From Sepiola atlantica (lineage: Eukaryota; Mollusca; Cephalopoda; Sepiida; Sepiolidae): a stretch of 64,000 nt of DNA. Under the pieces are notes generated by a model, which was given only the letters and a program-made list of their open reading frames with translations, made no database searches and was not told the DNA's origin. How positions within the stretch are numbered: the first letter of the stretch is position 1; each line of letters starts with the position of its first letter. The stretch lies in NCBI GenBank assembly GCA_963556195.1, contig OY744537.1, forward strand, positions 18,031,774-18,095,773. Direction: 5' to 3'. A program made the translations under genes and the position numbers. Below, piece by piece: positions 55,901-64,000 of the stretch.

Positions 55901-57063
55901 TCTATACTTACTTACCCAGGCTTTGCGTTCTGAGCACAACTCCATAGTCTTTTGATACTAAAAGATGCCAATATAATATATGATTTTATTTATTCTTAAT
56001 TTAGATGGCTTCAGCTCAAAAAGAAGTTAAATAAGGTTGTAAAGAAACGTTATTTATTCATTCATTGGGAACTCATTTTTGAGACAATATTGTCTTTGAA
56101 CAAAATATGTCATTGTTAAGGATGCAACGCGGTGAAACCGGAAAGTTGAAGGGGAAGTCATGTGACTTATGTCACATGAGAATTAGAGGATGCAATGTAT
56201 TTTATTAGCCAGACAGCAAGAAGTTAGAACCCTCCCCCCTCCCGCTAATCGAGATAAGAAATGTCCAGAGTAAACATTTCGGCCGAGACTTGGAAACTGG
56301 CATTCCAGAAAACATGAAATAAAGAAACAATAAAAACTCTGTTCATCTTATGGTGTGTGCTCCACCTCAGCAAGAAATGGCATTAGTAGAACCGAAGTGT
56401 TCTTGTAAATGGTAAAATGGAGCCAGCCGGACAAGAATGCAGTAATGTCATGTTATTGTGCCAAGACGATTAAAATAGCAACAAAGAAATGAAACTTGTG
56501 TGGCTTGAAACCAAACCTGCATGTTTATGGAAAACACTACACCAGAGTATGGCTTTTGTGTATCGGTTTGATTTACTTTCGATTATTCTTTTTTCTTTTT
56601 TTTTTTACATAAAATGAAGACATGATCAAAAGTTTACAAGCAAATTAAAGAGACAAATTTAAATGTCTGAAATAATTTTAATCCTGCCTCATAACACTGA
56701 ATAAAATGTATGGGAGTACGGAGGCGTAAGAAAATGCAAAATGATAGAATCTGTGACGCATATGAAAGGTGTATTTTTTAGGCATGTGCTAAACGGAAAG
56801 TATTTCTCGAGAAAAGCAGTATGTACACTTACGTGCGAATGTAAAGAAATGTGAAAGTTTATTACAGAAATGTCCACCTGTATAAATGTGTATCATTCTG
56901 TCAATCTTCTAATCTGTTAATATGGAATGTATTGGTACGGATTATTTTAGGAATGACAAAGAAGGATGTTTTCTGTTGTTTAGCTAGTGACAGTGAGGAA
57001 TAATAATTGTAGTCTACGCTGGTCACGAAAACAAAATAAAATATTTTTGAATACCCCCTTGGT
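55901..57063. other. Mostly unassigned; dispersed repeat copy at 56690-56880
   Basis: The only supported item is the second copy of the 54.6-kb repeat. The remainder shows nothing recognisable. Confidence 0.5.
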
Positions 57064-59580
57064 CTTATCCGAGTGGCGATATCTGGATTATCCTAATTGT
57101 GACTGCCTTTAGGTCACCATCTTGTCTGGATTATCCTAGTTGTGACTGCCTTTAGGTCACCATCTTGTCTGGATTATCCTAGTTGTGACTGCCTTTAAGT
57201 CACCATCTTGTCTGAATTATCCTAATTGTGACTGCCTTTAGGTCACCAGCTTGTCTGGATTATCCTAATTGTGACTGCCTTTAGGTCACCATCATGTCTG
57301 GATTATCCTAGTTGTGACTGCCTTTAGGTTACCATCATGTCTGGATTATCCTAGTTGTGACTGCCTTTAGGTCACCATCTTGTCTGGATTATCCTAGTTG
57401 TGACTGCCTATAGGTTACCATCATGTGTGGATTATCCTAGTTGTGACTGCCTTTAGGTCACCATCTTGTCTGGATTATCTTAGTTGTGACTGCCTTTAGG
57501 TCACCATCATATCTGGATTATCCTAGTTGTGACTGCCTTTAGGTCACCATCTTGTCTGTATTATCCTAGTTGTGACTGCCTTTAGGTTACCATCTTTTCT
57601 GGATTATCCTAGTTGTGACTGCCTTTAGGTCACCATCTTGTCTGTATTATCCTAGTTGTGACTGCCTTTAGGTCACCATCTTGTCTGGATTATCTTAGTT
57701 GTGACTGCCTTTAGGTCACCATCATATCTGGATTATCCTAGTTGTGACTGCCTTTAGGTCACCATCTTGTCTGTATTATCCTAGTTGTGACTGCCTTTAG
57801 GTTACCATCTTTTCTGGATTATCCTAGTTGTGACTGCCTTTAGGTCACCATCTTGTCTGTATTATCCTAGTTGTGACTGCCATTAGGTCACTATCATGTC
57901 TGGATTATCCTAGTTGTGACTGCCTTTAGGTCACCATCTTGTCTGTATTATCCTAGTTGTGACTGCCTTTAGGTTACCATCTTTTCTGGATTATCCTAGT
58001 TGTGACTGCCTTTAGGTCACCATCTTGTCTGGATTATCCTAGTTGTGACTGCCTTTAGGTCACCATCTTGTCTGGATTATCCTAGTTGTGACTGCCTTTA
58101 AGTCACCATCTTGTCTGGATTATCCTAATTGTGACTGCCATTAGGTCACTATCATGTCTGTATTATCCTAATTGTGACTGCCTTTAGGTCACCATCTTGT
58201 CTGGATTATCCTAGTTGTGACTGCCTTTAGGTCACCATCTTGTCTGGATTATCCTAGTTGTGACTGCCTTTAAGTCACCATCTTGTCTGAATTATCCTAA
58301 TTGTGACTGCCTTTAGGTCACCAGCTTGTCTGGATTATCCTAATTGTGACTGCCTTTAGGTCACCATCATGTCTGGATTATCCTAGTTGTGACTGCCTTT
58401 AGGTTACCATCATGTCTGGATTATCCTAGTTGTGACTGCCTTTAGGTCACCATCTTGTCTGGATTATCCTAGTTGTGACTGCCTATAGGTTACCATCATG
58501 TGTGGATTATCCTAGTTGTGACTGCCTTTAGGTCACCATCTTGTCTGGATTATCTTAGTTGTGACTGCCTTTAGGTCACCATCATATCTGGATTATCCTA
58601 GTTGTGACTGCCTTTAGGTCACCATCTTGTCTGTATTATCCTAGTTGTGACTGCCTTTAGGTTACCATCTTTTCTGGATTATCCTAGTTGTGACTGCCTT
58701 TAGGTCACCATCTTGTCTGTATTATCCTAGTTGTGACTGCCTTTAGGTCACCATCTTGTCTGGATTATCTTAGTTGTGACTGCCTTTAGGTCACCATCAT
58801 ATCTGGATTATCCTAGTTGTGACTGCCTTTAGGTCACCATCTTGTCTGTATTATCCTAGTTGTGACTGCCTTTAGGTTACCATCTTTTCTGGATTATCCT
58901 AGTTGTGACTGCCTTTAGGTCACCATCTTGTCTGTATTATCCTAGTTGTGACTGCCATTAGGTCACTATCTTGTCTGTATTATCCTAGTTGTGACTGCCT
59001 TTAGGTCACCATCTTGTCTGTATTATCCTAGTTGTGACTGCCTTTAGGTTACCATCTTTTCTGGATTATCCTAGTTGTGACTGCCTTTAGGTCACCATCT
59101 TGTCTGTATTATCCTAGTTGTGACTGCCTTTAGGTCACCATCTTGTCTGGATTATCTTAGTTGTGACTGCCTTTAGGTCACCATCATATCTGGATTATCC
59201 TAGTTGTGACTGCCTTTAGGTCACCATCTTGTCTGTATTATCCTAGTTGTGACTGCCTTTAGGTTACCATCTTTTCTGGATTATCCTAGTTGTGACTGCC
59301 TTTAAGTCACCATCTTGTCTGTATCATCCTAGTTGTGACTGCCTTTAGGTCACCATCTTGTCTGGATTATCTTAGTTGTGACTGCCTTTATGTCACCATC
59401 ATATCTGGATTATCCTAGTTGTGACTGCCTTTAGGTCACCATCTTGTCTGTATTATCCTAGTTGTGACTGCCTTTAGGTTACCATCTTTTCTGGATTATC
59501 CTAGTTGTGACTGCCTTTAGGTTACCATCTTGTCTGGATTATCCTAGTTGTGACTGCCATTAGGTCACTATCTTGTCTGA
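57064..59580. repeat. 43-bp satellite with 25-mer higher-order repeat, about 58 units
   Basis: The monomer runs CTGGATTATCCTAGTTGTGA, CTGCCTTTAGGTCACCATCT, TGT (43 bp). Variant units recur at fixed spacing. GCCTTTAAGTCACC with CTGAATTATCCTAATTG occurs at 57191 and 58266, 1075 bp apart (25 units). CATATCTGG occurs at 57508, 57723, 58583, 58798, 59185 and 59400, spaced 215 (5 units), 860, 215, 387 and 215. Each monomer contains the dyad GTGAC-9 nt-GTCAC. No frame is open. Confidence 0.97.
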
Positions 59581-59728
59581 TGAATGAGTGAATACGAAAA
59601 ACATTGAATATTCATAATATTAATTGATTCTATTCTACAAGCCATCATCATAGATTGGCTTGGTTGGTTGCATCATAAATTTCTAGCACTTTGGATTTAG
59701 GCAGGTCTGGAGGACAGAAACTCCAACA

Positions 59729-59746
59729 GGTTAGGGTTAGGGTTAG
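59729..59746 (+). repeat. Short interstitial telomere-like tract
   Basis: GGTTAGGGTTAGGGTTAG is three repeats of the TTAGGG telomere unit, 150 bp beyond the 43-bp satellite. Confidence 0.8.
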
Positions 59747-59759
59747 CAACAGAATTAAC

Positions 59760-59960
59760 TTAACTATTTCAAAATGCCCTTTACTCTCTCATAGCATGTG
59801 ATTTTATTCAACCAATCAGAGCTTTTTCTATTTCTCAGGCTCCCATAACTATCTAACAAAATCTGTTGAATTTGATCATGTCTGGAAGTAGAAAAAAAGC
59901 CTATAGAAAACACAACAGCTGAAACGTTGTGGTCGTAAGAACAAAAAAAAAATTGATACG
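59760..59960 (+). repeat. Decayed fold-back element fragment
   Basis: CAGCTGAAACGTTGTGGTCG and the upstream GTCTGGAAGTAG resemble the arm of copies A to C; the other arm is not evident. Confidence 0.35.
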
Positions 59961-60369
59961 TCTGACTGTAAATTATGTAAACAGTTACCAAGTCTAAGGT
60001 TGGTACTAATTTGATTTGGTATTGATTTCATTAATATGATCTGTTCCAGAATGACCTGCTTAACACTTACTTTCCACGAAGCGACAACTTATTACATTTA
60101 TAAACGAAAGGAAGACTATATCAACAGCTGAGAAGAATTAGGCTTTCCTTATTTGACATTTTTATTGGTCTTGTAGAATAATATAGCGGAGCAATTATCT
60201 TATTAAAACTTCCATAAGACTCAAGAGATTAAGCGGTTGAGATGATAACAAGATGACGTGAGACGAATGGTGAAAACAACTGGTTCCAGAGAGTCAGATT
60301 CATCTCACTTGGATAGGCTCGATTAAAATATAAACTAAATCCTGTGGAATAGATAAAAAAATAAATAAA
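59961..60369. other. Nothing recognised
   Basis: AT-rich. Confidence 0.5.
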
Positions 60370-60850
60370 TTATTCATCATCATCATCATATTCGGTTTAA
60401 AATCTGTTTTACATGCTGACATGCGTTGTACGGATTTTAAAAATTAATAGATTTCCAAACTAACCTATCTCTAGCCAGGTCTTATCTTTATCCCTCTTTC
60501 TCTCAAATTCATCCTGATCACTTCCTCCCATGTTCTCCTTTGCTTTCTCCTGCCAAACTGACCCTGCTACTTCAACTGTTCTACATCTACTAACCTAAGA
60601 ACTCATCCATTCTTTCAATGTGATCATACCAAAAAACTCTCCTGTTCTGCATACATCCTCCCCCACACACACATTGTCCAAGTTTAATCTTCCTCTGAGG
60701 TCATCAGATCTAAGTCTGTCCTTTTTAAGGCCCACATTTACACATCTATCGTATCATTCTCATATACTTTCTCTCCATTCAACGCATCTTCTCAATCCTC
60801 ACTGGGCAAGGTTAACTTCCATACATCATCACACTACGTACACATTTATA
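60370..60850 (-). mobile_element. LINE 3'-end fragment, third copy, with (ATG)n tail
   Basis: On plus it begins ATCATCATCATCATATTCGG, the complement of the simple 3' tail. It is collinear with 12.07-12.5 kb (CTAACCTATCTCTAGCCAGG, TCTTTATCCCTCTTTCTCTC, CTGCTACTTCAACTGTTCT). Confidence 0.7.
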
Positions 60851-61300
60851 AAAAAAATTATGTTCATGAAATATGTGTACTAAATTAAAGTAACAAAAAG
60901 AGCAACATAGACGAATAACAAAATCTGCTAAACGTTTGGCTTTGCATATCTATAAAGTTTTGATGTTTCAAGTAACAGTTTCAATAACAATATTGTATAC
61001 GATGATATATCATATAAAGAAAAGTTGTAATTCTGCATGTGAGCGGGGGGGGGGAGAGATAAAAAGTCAGAAACTACACAATATACACTTAAAAACCTTA
61101 TATCATCAGATTCATCGTGACCTGACCCGGTTATGGTAAACAGAAATACTGTAATATTCATTCTTTTGAGGTCACCAGGGACCAAATTAGTGTAGGCAGG
61201 GGGGGGGGGGACGATTTTTCTAATTTTACTGATAGTTGTCTCAAAAACAACACTGAAACCAAGTCAAACAGTCATTTTTTTGCTTTCTTTTGAAAAAGTT

Positions 61301-61301
<1 letters not shown>
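60851..61301. other. Nothing recognised
   Basis: G-runs near 61045 and 61200; no gene. Confidence 0.5.

Positions 61302-61381
<80 letters not shown>
61302..61381. repeat. (GA)n microsatellite
   Basis: About 40 GA dinucleotides; frames across it are artefacts. Confidence 0.97.
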
Positions 61382-61383
<2 letters not shown>

Positions 61384-61473
61384 AGGCAGTTGGACGGATA
61401 GAGAGAGAGAAGCCTTAAAAGAAAGACATCCACTTTTTAATGCTTCTATTTCTGCTCGTATGTATGTAATATC

Positions 61474-61477
<4 letters not shown>

Positions 61478-61507
<30 letters not shown>
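61478..61507. repeat. (TA)n microsatellite
   Basis: About 15 TA dinucleotides. Confidence 0.95.
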
Positions 61508-61512
<5 letters not shown>

Positions 61513-62589
61513 GAAACTTTTTTCCATTTATCCAAACTATATTTATATCAAAACACCATAAGCTTATTTAATTCAATTATACATTATACACTATATATAA
61601 CGTATAGAACCCCCCCCCCCAAACACTCTTATCCGGATACTTCATTTGCATAATAATTTTATAAACAGTCTCTAATAAATTATATTCTGCATAATTAATT
61701 TCTAATTTGGATCTCCAATTTTCATATATACATATATATATATGCAATAATTTTGTTCATATTAATATTATTATTAGTAGTAATATTAATTAAAGTGATT
61801 TAATGAAAAAAGTTTAATATTCCAAATGTTTATTTTGAAATTCGAATGATAAATTCCGGTCACATGTACGTTTACACTGACCAACCACTAAGCTTACCTT
61901 GGAATAATTTATTTTAAAAAATAAAATCGCCATTGAACACAATAACTAACAAAGCTTTTCTTTTAATTATTAAATATATACTTTATTTTTTAAACTAAAT
62001 TTGTTGTTGTTATTACGATGATGGCGATGATGATGAGGATTATGATTATAATGATAACTATTACATTTGCCATATAAAAGATAAAAGTAAAGTCTTCCTC
62101 CTCTAATCTTTTTAAATTACAAAAAAAAAAAAATATGTTCATAATTTAAAAAAATCTTCATTAATTTTTGTTTTTTTTGTTTTTAATAATAAAAGCGAAA
62201 AACACAAAGTAACCATTTAAAATTGTTTTATTTGACCAATTGACGTTCCGCTTTTTCGTTTATTACTTTATAAAGAGTTTTTAATGGGGAATTTATTTTT
62301 ATGCTTATACAAAATCAAATCCTTTGACTTTGAATATCGAAAAGATCATATAAAATAACCTTCTCTTCCCTAATTAAGAAAATGTGACTATATTCATACA
62401 CAGTAAATTTCCTCTACACTAGAATATATCAAATAACACCATGATAGTCATCTTTGTGTTGTTTTCTTGTTTTTCTTTAAAGAAAGCTAGAGAGGCGGGT
62501 AGTGTTTTGCCAGTATATATATAATAATTAAATATTTATTTATCGATAGACAAGCTTGTTTTGTCTTATGAAGACCTATCAGTATAGAT
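61508..62589. other. Nothing recognised
   Basis: AT-rich with a C-run at 61610-61620. Confidence 0.5.
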
Positions 62590-62695
62590 TACAACAACTG
62601 GCCTACCTACCAACGGGTTCAAACTTACAATCCTGAGTCTTGTAACACAACATCGTTAACCCCTTGGCTAGCAGGTCAGCTGCGCGATTGAGACG
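62590..62695 (-). repeat. tRNA-derived SINE head
   Basis: On minus, TAGCCAAGGGGTT (62658-62670) fits box A. The sequence GTTTGAACCC (62615-62624) fits box B with two mismatches, at tRNA-like spacing. Confidence 0.5.
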
Positions 62696-62814
62696 TGTAA
62701 ATACGGTTTTTGTACAAACTCGTACCGGTAATTACATCTAAATTGATCAAACAAACGTGAGAGAATTATATATATATATCAATCACAATGCAACATGGAT
62801 CCCTGCTTTCCCCG

Positions 62815-62940
62815 TCCCAATGGTATTTAGGGCATAAGTGAATGCAGCAGAGATCCAACAAGAATCGAACTCGTCTTTCTGATTTCATAATTTATGCCAA
62901 TAATTATTAAGCCACCACCTTAATAGGTCAAATAGAGAAG
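62815..62940 (-). repeat. tRNA-derived SINE fragment
   Basis: On minus, AAGGTGGTGGCTTAATAATT (box A region) and GAGTTCGATTCTTGTTGG (box B, 62861-62872) are spaced as in a tRNA head. TAAATACC-type sequence follows. Confidence 0.5.
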
Positions 62941-63449
62941 TAAGCAGATAGGTAGACGAGTGAAAGGAGAAAATATGACATTTGAGCTAAAAATGTACAG
63001 AATGTCCAAAATATGTTAAAAAGTTTAAGAATTGAATAGCAAATTCTGAAATGAAGAGAATGTTACCAAATTGGCATAAAACATCTTTGCGATACTGAAT
63101 TTGTCATAAGGAATCAAAATGATCCATTTAATACCTATAATATTACTACTAATAGTAAACATGGGAAACGGGAATCTGGTTTTGATTCAAACTGTTTATA
63201 AAACATGTTTTTGTGTAAATAGAATAAATTCTCTATTTAAATGTGTATATAATTTGTAGCAACAAAGTTTGTTTTGTTATGTTGCTATGCGTATCTGTTC
63301 ACCAAGCGACATCATACCAAACATCAGCAGCAGCTGACTTGAAGTATTAGTATTGTTTGTAAACAAGACAACAACTGTTTTTTTTTCAAGTGACTATAAT
63401 TATAAAAATTGTAGGTAAGTTGGAAAGCAATGAAATAAGTATGCCATAC

Positions 63450-63450
<1 letters not shown>
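62941..63450. other. Nothing recognised
   Basis: AT-rich. Confidence 0.5.

Positions 63451-63519
<69 letters not shown>
63451..63519. repeat. (AAT)n microsatellite
   Basis: About 23 AAT trinucleotides directly upstream of the LINE relic. Confidence 0.97.
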
Positions 63520-63520
<1 letters not shown>

Positions 63521-63529
63521 TGAGCACTA

Positions 63530-63660
63530 GGAACAGTCTTGAAAAACCTGAATAAAACTAGGAGAAATTGGAATCAAAGGGAAGGATGAGACTATACAAC
63601 AGACGGCATCGATAAAAACAGCTGAAATCTTAAGGAAAATCTTTGAGTGTAGAAACCAAC
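63530..63660 (+). pseudogene. LINE polyprotein C-terminal relic (second)
   Basis: VLKNLNKTR, then after a frameshift EIGIKGKDETIQQTASIKTA and EILRKIFEC. This fits the TKNLxxYxxxIGI...LQKxALLGTAxILRKVLS block that closes several LINE polyproteins, directly after the block preserved at 50.3-50.6 kb. It adjoins an (AAT)n tract. Confidence 0.55.
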
Positions 63661-64000
63661 CCACAGAAACTACGAACATTAACCAGCCACATCGAAGTTG
63701 CAACAGAAATAGAAAATAAAAACATGGAAGGAACACCACATGAACCTGATGGAACTGAAACTACAAGAAATCTTATAAACTGACTCCCCACCTCAAAAAG
63801 GAAGGTATCAACCCTGGCTGAGACCACACAATATAGTCGTGAAGGGTCAAGAAGGATGGAAAGACCGATGAGGGAAAGCACTAACCGGACCTCCACTGGA
63901 AGAGTGCAGAGAGTCCTACCACCCAAATCCGTGAGAAGACCAATGGTCGTTGCCAGTGAGAAATCAATGATAAGCAGCTGTTGTGATTATGCAAAGCCAT
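63661..64000 (+). other. Probable LINE-associated flank, unassigned
   Basis: Moderately GC sequence following the LINE relic, cut by the window end. No domain named. Confidence 0.3.

Noticed and set aside
57064..59580. CRISPR-like array
   Set aside because: The 43-bp units are contiguous with no spacers and the context is eukaryotic; it is a satellite.
60690..60705. Minus-strand CTGATGACCTCAGAGG as a hammerhead
   Set aside because: It lies in the LINE fragment, the stem is fortuitous and the GAAA block is missing.

Overview
The window looks like non-coding, repeat-dominated animal nuclear DNA. It is AT-rich and full of (TA)n, (CA)n, (GA)n and (AAT)n microsatellites, minisatellites, SINEs, fold-back elements and decayed transposases. 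I found no intact host protein gene, no bacterial-type operon and no complete tRNA or rRNA gene. The mixture of tRNA-headed SINEs, Tc1/mariner relics, LINE tails with (ATG)n or (AAT)n ends, and Penelope-like remnants suggests a large lophotrochozoan genome. A cephalopod such as an octopus is my best guess, by inference only.

Layout. 0-5.7 kb: a U2 snRNA-like relic, a LINE 3' end, a tRNA-containing fold-back element, an 84-bp tandem repeat beside a possible exon relic, a U2-headed SINE with a 14-bp target-site duplication, and a mariner-type MITE. 9-11.3 kb: a tRNA SINE, two copies of a repeat carrying a hammerhead-ribozyme-like fold, an inverted-repeat element with a second hammerhead-like core, and a perfect palindrome with about 148-bp arms between (TA)n tracts. 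12-19 kb: a LINE fragment, another U2-headed SINE and purine-rich tracts. 20-25.2 kb: two Tc1/mariner transposase pseudogenes, a reverse-transcriptase pseudogene, and a GIY-YIG endonuclease relic of Penelope-like type whose C-terminal codons have become a 48-bp minisatellite. 27-36 kb: a nested LINE insertion, a third mariner-class pseudogene, a purine minisatellite and two large fold-back elements. 36-37.8 kb: a 211-bp satellite. 39.5-42 kb: an inverted-repeat element, a 5S rRNA-derived sequence, and a head-to-tail dimer of the U2-headed SINE inserted into a mariner-type pseudogene. 45-52.3 kb: U2 relics, a 26-bp purine minisatellite, a fold-back element, a 13-bp array, a LINE C-terminal relic and a 250-bp tandem duplication. 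53-64 kb: dispersed repeats, a 2.5-kb satellite of 43-bp units with higher-order structure, a short telomere-like tract, LINE ends and tRNA-like SINE fragments.

Nothing here works together as a host pathway; the relationships are those of nested mobile elements. The observations most worth following are the hammerhead-like three-way junction at 10.65 kb and its relatives, the minisatellite born inside a GIY-YIG coding region, and the U2-headed SINE family with its dimeric insertion. Long open frames in the minisatellites are artefacts of unit lengths divisible by three or of stop-free pyrimidine strands.
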